Assembly: GCA_041158165.1 (NCBI GenBank)
Contig: JBEBBW010000028.1
Span: 1-20,353 of the forward strand
Direction of reading: 5' to 3'
DNA from: TMED14 sp041158165
Lineage (GTDB): Bacteria > Bacteroidota > Bacteroidia > Flavobacteriales > Schleiferiaceae
Length of the DNA: 20,353 nt
Of this stretch, positions 1 to 6,561 are shown piece by piece (position 1 is the stretch's first letter; each line of letters opens with the position of its first letter). Under the pieces are notes generated by a model. That model worked only from the letters and a program-made list of their open reading frames with translations. It had not been told where the DNA came from and ran no database searches. A program made the position numbers and the translations under genes.

Positions 1-56
1 CATTGGTTTTTAGTGCCTGTCGCTCGCGCTCGCTAGCGGGGCTCACATCTGGGCAC

Positions 57-88
57 AAAAAAACCGGCAGTCAGTGACTGCCGGTCGT
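57..88 (-). terminator. Rho-independent terminator after tRNA-Cys
   Basis: An 11-bp perfect inverted repeat (63-73 pairing with 75-85, ACCGGCAGTCA/TGACTGCCGGT) sits just downstream of the tRNA on the minus strand. In practice a hairpin of about 8 bp with a 7-nt loop would form. On the minus strand it is followed by a run of seven T (57-63 read in reverse). On the plus strand a short T-rich stretch follows at 85-92, so it may act in both directions. It ends the folB/tRNA-Cys transcription unit. Confidence 0.88.
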
Positions 89-91
89 TTT

Positions 92-165
92 TGGAGGTCT
101 CGAGCGGATTCGAACCGCTGTACAAGCTTTTGCAGAGCCTTGCCTAACCTCTCGGCCACGAGACC
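92..165 (-). tRNA. tRNA-Cys (anticodon GCA)
   Basis: Read on the minus strand from 165, this folds as a full cloverleaf. The 7-bp acceptor stem GGTCTCG pairs with CGAGACC, there is a D-arm, and a 5-bp anticodon stem AGGCT/AGCTT carries one G-U pair. The loop CTGCAAA places GCA at 34-36, so the tRNA reads cysteine codons UGC and UGU. The T-arm holds the GGTTCGAATCC consensus. Discriminator U73, the identity base for CysRS, is at 95, and the 3' CCA is encoded in the DNA at 92-94. The body is 71 nt plus CCA. It follows folB by 60 nt on the same strand, with its own -7 box and a terminator behind it. Confidence 0.96.
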
Positions 166-176
166 ATGGAGGTGTG

Positions 177-184
177 CAAAAGTA
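177..184 (-). promoter_or_regulatory. Bacteroidota-type -7 box for tRNA-Cys
   Basis: The minus strand reads TACTTTTG, an exact match to the TAnnTTTG -7 consensus of the Bacteroidota housekeeping sigma factor. It ends 11 nt upstream of the mature tRNA 5' end, so the inferred transcription start is only a few bases before the tRNA. No convincing -33 TTTG was found at the usual spacing. The tRNA can thus be made independently of gltX-folB. Confidence 0.6.
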
Positions 185-225
185 GGTAAAACCAAGGAAC
201 TCCGCGCTAGGGGCGAAAACAGGCC

Positions 226-591
226 TCAGCGGCGGGCATCCCAGACCACGCGGACAGCCTGTACGTCGCCGTCCAGGGGCGGGTTTAGTTTGGCTAGTGA
301 GATTTTAACGCGCTCAACACTAGCGTGTTCTGAAAACACGCGCCGCGCCACTCGCTCAAGCACGGTTTCAAGGAGGTTGGCCCGAATGGCCATTTCTTCG
401 CTCACGATTCGGCGCAGCGCCACGTAATCCACGGTGTCGCCGAGGGCGTCGGTTGACGCAGAATGCGCCACGTCAGCCCAAGCGCGCAGGTTGATGAGGT
501 AGTCGCTGCCGATTAAGGCCTCCTCGGGAAGGCAGCCGTGAAAGGCGTACTCCCGCTGGTTGACTATGTCGATTCGCGTGCGGCGCTTCAC
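226..591 (-). CDS. folB: Dihydroneopterin aldolase FolB
   Basis: This 121-residue enzyme of tetrahydrofolate synthesis splits 7,8-dihydroneopterin to 6-hydroxymethyl-7,8-dihydropterin and glycolaldehyde in the cytoplasm. The length is normal for the family. Recognisable elements are HGCLPEE (18-24) with the conserved Glu that binds the pterin, the central DTVDY (52-56) followed by NLLETVLER (72-80), and the C-terminal catalytic Lys motif KLNPPLDG (101-108). The start is GTG at 591, 4 nt after the gltX stop (TAA at 598-596), so translation is probably coupled to gltX. An in-frame ATG further in would remove the N-terminal strand, so GTG is preferred. Pairing of folB with gltX is a known local arrangement in Bacteroidota, though no functional link is evident. 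Confidence 0.93.
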   Translation of the reverse strand: MKRRTRIDIVNQREYAFHGCLPEEALIGSDYLINLRAWADVAHSASTDALGDTVDYVALRRIVSEEMAIRANLLETVLERVARRVFSEHASVERVKISLAKLNPPLDGDVQAVRVVWDARR

Positions 592-595
592 GGTG

Positions 596-2137
596 TTATC
601 CCAGCTTAGAAATGGCTAATTCGATGCGGGCTTCGCATTCGGCACAACCCAAAAGCTCCATGACGCCGAAAATGCTCGGACCTTGAGTGGTTCCGGCGAT
701 GGCGATGCGAACAACAGGCCCCACTGCGCCAAAACCCAGGCCGGTTTCGGCCAAAAACGCTTTGAACGCGTCTTCGAGGGCGGACTCCGTGTAGTTTGTG
801 GCGGCCCAGCGCGGCGCAAGGCTGCGAAGGTGACCGGCGGATTCCGGGGTCCATTTTTTGCCCACCATAACCATGTCGTATTCCGCGGGCTTTGCGAACA
901 AATAGGGCGCAGCACCCACGATGTCGCTCATAAATTCGGCGCGGTCCATGAACAAGGCCAAGGCCTTGGAAGCAAAGGCGGAATCCACGTTGGCGCCGAA
1001 TGCTGCGGCTACACCCGCTTGGTATTCGGCGACCAACACCTCGGCAGCTCGCTGGCGCAAGTGCTGCTGGTTGAACCACTTCGCTTTTTCAAAATCGAAG
1101 CGTGCGCCGGCCTTGTGGACCTTGTCAATCGAGAAGGCCTGGACCAACTTGTCGAGCGAGAAAATCTCTTGGTTGGTACCGGGGTTCCATCCTAAAAAGG
1201 CGAGCATGTTGACAAATCCTTCTGGGTAGAAACCACGCTCGCGGTAGCCGCTCGCCGTTTCGCCGGCTTCGGCGTTGGCCCAGTTCAACGGGAACACCGG
1301 GAAGCCAAGGCGGTCGCCGTCGCGCTTGGAAAGTTTGCCGTTTCCGTCGGGGCGCAACAGCAAGGGCAGGTGCGCAAACTCCGGCTGCTCCCACCCAAAA
1401 AATCGGTACAGCAGCACGTGGAGCGGAGCCGACGGCAGCCATTCCTCGCCGCGAATCACATGGGTAATTTCCATCAGGTGGTCGTCGACCACATTGGCGA
1501 GGTGGTAGGTGGGCATTCCGTCGCCCTTGAGCAGGACTTTGTCGTCGAGGTTGAGGGTGTTGACGCTAACCCAGCCGCGGATTCGGTCCTCAAATTTCAC
1601 CTCCTCGTTGCGGGGCATTTTTACGCGGATCACGTAGGCCTCGCCGGCCTCAAGGCGGCGCGCAACCTCGTCTTCAGGCAGCGTCAGGCTGTTCTTCATC
1701 GACGTGCGCGTAATCGAATTGTACTGCCAGTTTGGGTTGCCGGCAGTCTTAGCGCGTTCGCGAATCGCCTCAAGCTCTTCGGGGGTATCGAAGGCGTAGT
1801 AGGCGTGTCCCGCGGCCAACAGCTGGTCAGCAAAGGCGCGGTACATGGGCTTGCGGTCGGACTGCCGGTAGGGCGCGTGGGGCCCGTGGTCGGCAATTTG
1901 GCCGTTCACACCGATGCCTTCGTCGGGTGAAATTCCGCACCACGCCAGCGCGTCGACGATGTACTGCTCGGCGCCAGGAACGAATCGGGTTTGGTCCGTG
2001 TCTTCGATTCGAAGCAAGAAATCTCCGCCCAACTTTTTGGCAAACAGGTAGTTGTAAAGTGCAGTGCGGACTCCGCCCATGTGAAGCGGGCCGGTTGGGC
2101 TGGGGGCAAAACGAACGCGAACGCGGCGGTCAGACAT
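596..2137 (-). CDS. gltX: Glutamyl-tRNA synthetase GltX
   Basis: This class I aminoacyl-tRNA synthetase of 513 residues charges tRNA-Glu with glutamate. The N-terminus reads VRFAPSPTGPLHMGG, giving the HIGH-type motif HMGG at residues 19-22. IEDTD is at 44-48, and the KMSKS-type loop KLSKRDGD is at 268-275, in the Bacteroidota form followed by RLGFPVFPL. The anticodon-binding helical domain fills the C-terminal third. The open frame runs upstream to 2329, but that stretch overlaps the opposing lysS gene and its promoter. The start at 2137 (MSDRRVRVRFAPSPTG) gives the standard N-terminus and lies about 15 nt after the inferred transcription start. It is the first gene of a gltX-folB operon, divergent from lysS. 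Confidence 0.97.
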   Translation of the reverse strand: MSDRRVRVRFAPSPTGPLHMGGVRTALYNYLFAKKLGGDFLLRIEDTDQTRFVPGAEQYIVDALAWCGISPDEGIGVNGQIADHGPHAPYRQSDRKPMYRAFADQLLAAGHAYYAFDTPEELEAIRERAKTAGNPNWQYNSITRTSMKNSLTLPEDEVARRLEAGEAYVIRVKMPRNEEVKFEDRIRGWVSVNTLNLDDKVLLKGDGMPTYHLANVVDDHLMEITHVIRGEEWLPSAPLHVLLYRFFGWEQPEFAHLPLLLRPDGNGKLSKRDGDRLGFPVFPLNWANAEAGETASGYRERGFYPEGFVNMLAFLGWNPGTNQEIFSLDKLVQAFSIDKVHKAGARFDFEKAKWFNQQHLRQRAAEVLVAEYQAGVAAAFGANVDSAFASKALALFMDRAEFMSDIVGAAPYLFAKPAEYDMVMVGKKWTPESAGHLRSLAPRWAATNYTESALEDAFKAFLAETGLGFGAVGPVVRIAIAGTTQGPSIFGVMELLGCAECEARIELAISKLG

Positions 2138-2157
2138 AGTAAAATACTTGAGGGTTG

Positions 2158-2165
2158 CAAAGATA
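2158..2165 (-). promoter_or_regulatory. -7 box TATCTTTG for gltX-folB
   Basis: The minus strand reads TATCTTTG, a perfect Bacteroidota -7 element, ending 20 nt before the gltX ATG. The expected start is about 6 nt downstream, giving a 5' leader of roughly 15 nt without a Shine-Dalgarno sequence. The same 10-mer (TATCTTTGCA) occurs in opposite orientation at 2207-2216 for lysS. A -33 element is not clear. Confidence 0.72.
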
Positions 2166-2206
2166 CGGCGCCGGGAAACGCCCGCCCCCGCGCGGGGCGA
2201 AGCCCC

Positions 2207-2214
2207 TATCTTTG
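2207..2214 (+). promoter_or_regulatory. -7 box TATCTTTG for lysS, probably leaderless
   Basis: The plus strand reads TATCTTTG, ending only 4 nt before the lysS ATG at 2219. With the usual spacing the transcript would begin at or within a base or two of the A of the start codon, so a leaderless mRNA is predicted. A small GC hairpin (GGGGC-GAA-GCCCC, 2194-2206) lies directly upstream of the box. No -33 motif is visible. Confidence 0.7.
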
Positions 2215-2218
2215 CAGC

Positions 2219-3736
2219 ATGGAGCGCCAACTCAGCGAACAAGAACTTTTCCGCCGCCAAGCACTGGGCGAGCTCCGCACCCTGGGTGTGGACCCCTTTC
2301 CAGCGGCTGAAGTGCCCGTGACTCACCACGCGGCCGATATTTTAAGCGGTTTTCCCGCCAACCCCGAAGGTTACGCCAGCGTTTGCGTCGCCGGCCGACT
2401 CATGGCCAAACGCATCATGGGCAAGGCCTCGTTCGCCAGCATCCAAGACAGCACGGGCCGCATTCAGGCCTACGTGAACCGCGACGAAATCTGTCCGGGC
2501 GACGACAAAACCCTGTACAACGACGTGTTCAAAAAGCACCTTGACCTCGGGGATTTTGTCGCGGTATATGGACACGTATTCACGACCCAGACGGGCGAAA
2601 TCAGCGTGCACGCCACGCGCATTGAACTGCTCAGCAAGTCGCTGCGTCCGCTTCCGACCGTGAAAAAGGACGCCGACGGTACCGTGTACGACGCGTTCAG
2701 CGACCCAGAGCTTCGCTACCGCCAGCGCTACGTGGACCTCGTGGTGAACGAGGGCGTGCGCGACGTGTTTGTCAAGCGCACCAAGATTTTCAGCACGATG
2801 CGCCGCATCTTCAACGATGCTGGCTACCTCGAGGTCGAGACGCCGATTTTGCAGCCGATTCCGGGCGGAGCCGCCGCACGGCCCTTCGTGACGCACCACA
2901 ACGCGCTCGATATTCCGCTCTACCTGCGCATTGCCAACGAGCTCTACCTCAAGCGCTTGATTGTGGGCGGATTTGATGGAGTGTACGAGTTTGCCAAGGA
3001 CTTCCGCAACGAAGGCATGGACCGAACCCACAATCCGGAGTTCACGGTCATGGAAATTTATGTGGCCTACAAGGACTACAAGTGGATGATGGACTTCACT
3101 GAAAAGGCCCTGGCGCAGATTGCGCTCGAGGTCAGCGGAGGCCACGAAATCACGGTGGGCGGAACGCCGATTTCGTTCAAGGCGCCGTTTGCTCGCGTGC
3201 CCATTTTGGAGGCCATCAAAACCCACACCGGGCTGGACCTTATTGGAAAATCCGAGTACGAACTTCGCGCAGCGGCCAAGTCGATCGGCGTCGAGGTTTC
3301 CGAAGAAATGGGCTCCGGCAAGATCATTGACGCCATTTTTGGCGACCGATGCGAGCACCACTACGTGCAGCCGACGTTCATCACCGACTACCCCGTGGAA
3401 ATGTCGCCACTGTGCAAGCGCCACCGCGACGACGACCGCTTGACGGAGCGCTTTGAGCTCTTCATCAACGGCAAGGAAATCGCCAATGCCTACTCTGAGC
3501 TCAACGATCCGATTGACCAGCTCGAGCGCTTCGAGGAGCAGCTCAAGTTGAGCGCCAAGGGCGACGACGAGGCCATGTTTATCGACCTCGACTTTGTGCG
3601 GGCCCTGGAGTACGGCATGCCGCCAACCTCGGGCATGGGCATCGGAATGGACCGCCTGACGATGCTCTTCACCGACCAGTCGAGCATTCAGGAGGTGCTG
3701 TTCTTCCCGCAGATGCGCCCCGAAAAGGCCGAATAA
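2219..3736 (+). CDS. lysS: Lysyl-tRNA synthetase, class II (LysS)
   Basis: This 505-residue class II synthetase charges tRNA-Lys. An N-terminal OB-fold anticodon-binding domain (about 55-145, with GRLMAKRIMGKASF at 59-72) precedes the catalytic core. Motif 2 is FRNEGMDRTHNPEF (262-275) and motif 3 is GMGIGMDRLTML (472-483). NGKEIANAYSELNDP (417-431) is also typical of LysS. Length equals that of the E. coli enzymes. The frame is open back to 1991, but that extension would run antisense through the gltX start and the promoter boxes. The ATG at 2219 starts directly after the -7 box and gives the normal N-terminus. It heads a plus-strand operon with the MutS2-like gene 12 nt downstream. Confidence 0.97.
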   Translation: MERQLSEQELFRRQALGELRTLGVDPFPAAEVPVTHHAADILSGFPANPEGYASVCVAGRLMAKRIMGKASFASIQDSTGRIQAYVNRDEICPGDDKTLYNDVFKKHLDLGDFVAVYGHVFTTQTGEISVHATRIELLSKSLRPLPTVKKDADGTVYDAFSDPELRYRQRYVDLVVNEGVRDVFVKRTKIFSTMRRIFNDAGYLEVETPILQPIPGGAAARPFVTHHNALDIPLYLRIANELYLKRLIVGGFDGVYEFAKDFRNEGMDRTHNPEFTVMEIYVAYKDYKWMMDFTEKALAQIALEVSGGHEITVGGTPISFKAPFARVPILEAIKTHTGLDLIGKSEYELRAAAKSIGVEVSEEMGSGKIIDAIFGDRCEHHYVQPTFITDYPVEMSPLCKRHRDDDRLTERFELFINGKEIANAYSELNDPIDQLERFEEQLKLSAKGDDEAMFIDLDFVRALEYGMPPTSGMGIGMDRLTMLFTDQSSIQEVLFFPQMRPEKAE

Positions 3737-3748
3737 GGTTTTTGATTC

Positions 3749-5854
3749 ATGCTGTACCCGCCGGAGGCTGCCGACCTGCTTGATTTTCAGGCCGTGAAAG
3801 ATCTGGCGGCAGAGCACGCGGCGACCCGAAAGGGACGGCTGCGGCTTCGCGACGCGGTGCCTACAGCGGACCGCGCGGCGATGGAGCCCGAACTGCTGCA
3901 GGTAGACGAGCTGCTGCGGCTCATGGAGCGCGGGCATTTCTTTCCGGCTGTGGCGGCCGCCGAGGTGGATGACGCGCTTCCTGTGCTGCGCATCGAGGGG
4001 GCCGTCCTGACTTCGGAACAGTGCTTGGCGATCTTGGCTCAAGCTCAGGCCTATGCCAACGCCTACCGTTTTGTGCTGACGCACGCGGAGTTTGCGCCCA
4101 CCCTCGAGGCCCTGGCACGTCCGTTTCCGCCAGAGGACGAGGTTCCAAGGCTCATAGAGGGCGTGTTTGAGCGCAACGGGCTAGTGCGGAGCAATGCGTC
4201 GCCCGAGCTGGCGCGTATTCGCGCGGACCTCGCCAAGGCGCGGGTCGCCGCAGACAAGCTATTTTACAAGGTGCTGCGGCGCTACGAGGCCGAAGGCTGG
4301 CTCGGCGACATTCGGGAGTCGGTGAGCAACGACCGCCGGGTGCTCGCGCTGTCCTCCTCCCATAAGAACAAGGCCCGCGGAGCCTTTCACGGGTCCAGCG
4401 CCAAGAATTCCCTGGTCTACCTGGAGCCTTCAGAGTGCCTGGAGGTCAACGCCGAGGTGGGCCTGCTCATCGAAGACGAGCGCAAGGAGGTTCGGCGCAT
4501 TCTCAAGGCATTGACCAAGGCGCTTAGGCCGCACCGCGAGGTCATTGCCCGGGTCGACGAGCGGCTTACCGATTGGGACAGTCTAGCGGCCCGCGCTCGC
4601 TTTGCCCGCGCCGAAGGCGGGGTGCTTCCGCAGTGGAGCGACGAGGTGATTTATGTGGAGCAGGGAGTGAATCCGGTGCTGCGCAAGGTGCAGCGCGAGA
4701 AGGGCCGCGGGGTCGTTCCGCTCAATGTGCGCTTGGACCCCGACCACCGGTTGCTGCTGATTTCAGGCCCCAACGCGGGCGGAAAATCCCTGGCGCTTAA
4801 AACCGTCGGCCTGTTTCAGCTCATGCTGCAGAGCGGATTTTTAGTTCCGGCCCACCCGCGAACAACGATGCGGTGGTTTGCCCGCGTAATGGCCGACATC
4901 GGCGACGCGCAGTCGGTCGAAAACGAGCTGTCGACCTACAGCGGCAAGCTTTCAAAGATGCGCGAAATCCTCGCGTGGTGCGACCCTGAAACCCTGGTAC
5001 TGGTTGACGAATTTGGTTCTGGTTCTGACCCTGATTTGGGTGCCGCGCTCGCCGGCGTTTTTCTGAGCGAAATCCACCAGTCCGGCGCAACCGGAATTTT
5101 TACCACCCACTACAATTCGATCAAGGCGCTGGCCGAGGAGCTGGACGGTGCCCAAAATGCCAACATGGCGTTTGACGTGCAGAGCTTTGAACCCCGCTAC
5201 ACCTTGGAATTGGGTTCGCCGGGATCTTCGTATACGTTTGAAGTGGCGCAACGGGTTGGGATTCCGAAACGACTCATGAACGAAGCCCGCGCGGCGCTGA
5301 ACGAGCAAACGCACCACGTAGACCGCCTGCTCGTCGGCCTTCAAAAGCAGCGAAGCGCGTTGGACCGAGCCCGCAACGAGCTCGACCAGCGCCTCAAGGA
5401 CTTAGAAGCACTCAAGGCCGACCAGTCCAAGCGCATCGCGAAGCTCGAAGACAAGCTGGCCAAGGCCGCCGAAGCCAACGCCTCAGGAACCGACCGTTTG
5501 ATGTGGGGCAAGCGCTTGGAACAACTATCGGCATCGTGGGCCAAAGCCAAGAGCAAAAAAGCCAAGGACGAGGTAATTGAACGGGCCACCAAGCTTTTTG
5601 CGGAGCGCAACGGGGTCGAAAAAAAGGCCTCGCTGCGCAAGGAAACCGCCAAGCAGGCTGAAGCTCGCCAAAAACTTGAGGCAGCCCTGGCGATGCCCGT
5701 TAAAATTGGCGATAAAGTCAAGATTGTTGGCGGCGGCCGCCAGCAGGGCGAAATCCTTGAGGTGCGCCGAGATAAATTTTTAGTGCGCCTCGGCGGCGTG
5801 CTCTCGACGTGGGTGGAGCGCAAGCAGTTTGTGCACTGGAGCGTAGACCTTTAA
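3749..5854 (+). CDS. mutS2: MutS2-family ATPase lacking the Smr nuclease domain
   Basis: This 701-residue DNA-binding ABC-type ATPase is related to MutS2, a family that acts on branched DNA or on collided ribosomes. The N-terminal part (1-300) is the MutS2 lever/core region, with no mismatch-recognition domain. The ATPase holds Walker A GPNAGGKS (340-347), ENELSTYSGKLSKM (391-404), Walker B LVLVDEFGSGSD (416-427) and the H-loop FTTHY (451-455). A charged Ala/Lys/Glu-rich coiled coil follows (about 515-645). The protein ends in a small KOW/SH3-like piece (650-701, KIGDKVKIVGGGRQQGEILEV). Canonical MutS2 is about 780-790 residues with a C-terminal Smr endonuclease domain (LDLRG motif); that domain is absent here and the stop is clean. 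Similar shortened paralogs are, to my recollection, common in Bacteroidota. The start is 12 nt after lysS. The exact function is uncertain. Confidence 0.88.
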   Translation: MLYPPEAADLLDFQAVKDLAAEHAATRKGRLRLRDAVPTADRAAMEPELLQVDELLRLMERGHFFPAVAAAEVDDALPVLRIEGAVLTSEQCLAILAQAQAYANAYRFVLTHAEFAPTLEALARPFPPEDEVPRLIEGVFERNGLVRSNASPELARIRADLAKARVAADKLFYKVLRRYEAEGWLGDIRESVSNDRRVLALSSSHKNKARGAFHGSSAKNSLVYLEPSECLEVNAEVGLLIEDERKEVRRILKALTKALRPHREVIARVDERLTDWDSLAARARFARAEGGVLPQWSDEVIYVEQGVNPVLRKVQREKGRGVVPLNVRLDPDHRLLLISGPNAGGKSLALKTVGLFQLMLQSGFLVPAHPRTTMRWFARVMADIGDAQSVENELSTYSGKLSKMREILAWCDPETLVLVDEFGSGSDPDLGAALAGVFLSEIHQSGATGIFTTHYNSIKALAEELDGAQNANMAFDVQSFEPRYTLELGSPGSSYTFEVAQRVGIPKRLMNEARAALNEQTHHVDRLLVGLQKQRSALDRARNELDQRLKDLEALKADQSKRIAKLEDKLAKAAEANASGTDRLMWGKRLEQLSASWAKAKSKKAKDEVIERATKLFAERNGVEKKASLRKETAKQAEARQKLEAALAMPVKIGDKVKIVGGGRQQGEILEVRRDKFLVRLGGVLSTWVERKQFVHWSVDL

Positions 5855-5863
5855 GTTTACCAA

Positions 5864-6448
5864 ATGTTTTACGCGTTTAACGGCATGCGCCCTGTGGTCC
5901 ACCCGACCGCCTTCGTTCATCCCCAGGCTAATGTGACCGGAGATGTTTGGATTGGCCGCGACGTGTACATCGGCCCAGGCGCGGTGCTGCGCGGAGACTG
6001 GGGCCGCATCACCGTAAAAGACGGCGCCAACGTTCAAGAGAACTGCATCGTACACGTGTTTCCTGGCCTAGACGTCGTGCTCGAGGAGTCCGCCCACATT
6101 GGCCACGGAGCTATTGTGCACGGCGCCCATGTGGGCCGAAACTGCCTAATCGGCATGAATGCCGTACTAATGGACCAAGCGGTTATCGGCGCCGAATCGA
6201 TTGTGGGCGCACTCGCATTTGTGCCCCAAGGCATGGATGTGCCGCCCCGCTCTGTTGTGGTGGGCAACCCCGCCCGCATTGTCAAACAGGTTAGCGACGA
6301 ACAACTCGCCTGGAAAACCGAAGGCACCGCATGGTACCAACGCCTTCCGCGCAAATGCGAGCAAACACTTGAGCCATGTGAGCCGTTGGAAACGGACCGA
6401 GATGACCGCCCGCGCGCTGCCGAAGGTTACGCCCCCCGCAAGCGGTAA
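5864..6448 (+). CDS. paaY: PaaY-type hexapeptide-repeat thioesterase
   Basis: This 194-residue left-handed beta-helix protein of the gamma-carbonic-anhydrase superfamily matches PaaY closely over its whole length (196 aa in E. coli). Shared stretches include RGDWGRITVKDGANVQENC (43-61), IGMNAVLMDQAVIGAESIVGA (96-116) and a C-terminal helix with AWKTEGTAWYQRL and the CEQTLEPCEPL tail. The three metal-ligand histidines are H64, H81 and H86, with the H-x4-H spacing of the superfamily. PaaY hydrolyses the CoA ester of the seven-membered-ring product that builds up when PaaZ aldehyde oxidation fails, so it protects phenylacetate degradation. The PaaY-specific C-terminal tail argues against a plain gamma-carbonic anhydrase. 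The gene lies 9 nt after mutS2, apart from paaZ at 14289. Confidence 0.87.
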   Translation: MFYAFNGMRPVVHPTAFVHPQANVTGDVWIGRDVYIGPGAVLRGDWGRITVKDGANVQENCIVHVFPGLDVVLEESAHIGHGAIVHGAHVGRNCLIGMNAVLMDQAVIGAESIVGALAFVPQGMDVPPRSVVVGNPARIVKQVSDEQLAWKTEGTAWYQRLPRKCEQTLEPCEPLETDRDDRPRAAEGYAPRKR

Positions 6449-6460
6449 TTAACCGTTCTA

Positions 6461-6475
6461 TTGCGGAGTCCGCAA
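6461..6475. repeat. Inverted repeat after paaY
   Basis: TTGCGGA-G-TCCGCAA is a perfect 7-bp inverted repeat, flanked further out by CCGTT (6453-6457) and AACGG (6474-6478). It is 13 nt past the paaY stop. No T-run follows, so it is at best a weak terminator. It could equally be an operator for the next gene. Confidence 0.5.
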
Positions 6476-6503
6476 CGGAAATTTAAGTTTATTAACAATC
6501 AAT

Positions 6504-6519
6504 CGTGCGAACGTGCGAA
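6504..6519. repeat. Tandem octamer CGTGCGAA x2
   Basis: Two perfect head-to-tail copies of CGTGCGAA lie in the AT-rich 113-nt region upstream of the giant secreted protein, 10 nt before the putative -7 box. The position fits an activator or repressor site, but no regulator family is recognised. Confidence 0.5.
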
Positions 6520-6528
6520 ATTTTGTTA

Positions 6529-6536
6529 TAGATTTA
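6529..6536 (+). promoter_or_regulatory. Putative -7 box for the giant secreted protein
   Basis: TAGATTTA resembles TAnnTTTG with the last base changed, and ends 25 nt before the ATG at 6562, leaving a leader of about 19 nt. TTTTG at 6521-6525 is too close to be a -33 element. This is weaker than the other boxes in the window. Confidence 0.35.
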
Positions 6537-6561
6537 ACGCCCAACTATTAATCACTTAAAC

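Noticed and set aside
1..56. GC-rich left edge with CGCT repeats and palindrome CGCTAGCG (31-38)
   Set aside because: Too short and truncated to assign; no gene, box or terminator can be supported.
74..427. 117-codon plus-strand frame across tRNA-Cys
   Set aside because: It runs through the terminator and the tRNA and antisense to folB, so it is not a gene.
1991..2218. 76-residue N-terminal extension of LysS
   Set aside because: It runs antisense through the gltX start; the promoter box at 2207 lies inside it.
2138..2329. 64-residue N-terminal extension of GltX
   Set aside because: It would overlap the lysS coding region and both promoters; the family begins at the MSDRRVRVRFAPSP position.
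2342..4084. 580-codon open frame on the minus strand across lysS and mutS2
   Set aside because: It is antisense to two clearly recognised genes and has no family-like motifs. Long antisense frames are expected in GC-rich DNA with biased third positions.
5864..6448. Plain gamma-carbonic anhydrase (YrdA type)
   Set aside because: The match extends over the PaaY-specific C-terminal helix and tail, and paaZ lies in the neighbourhood. Carbonic-anhydrase activity is not excluded.
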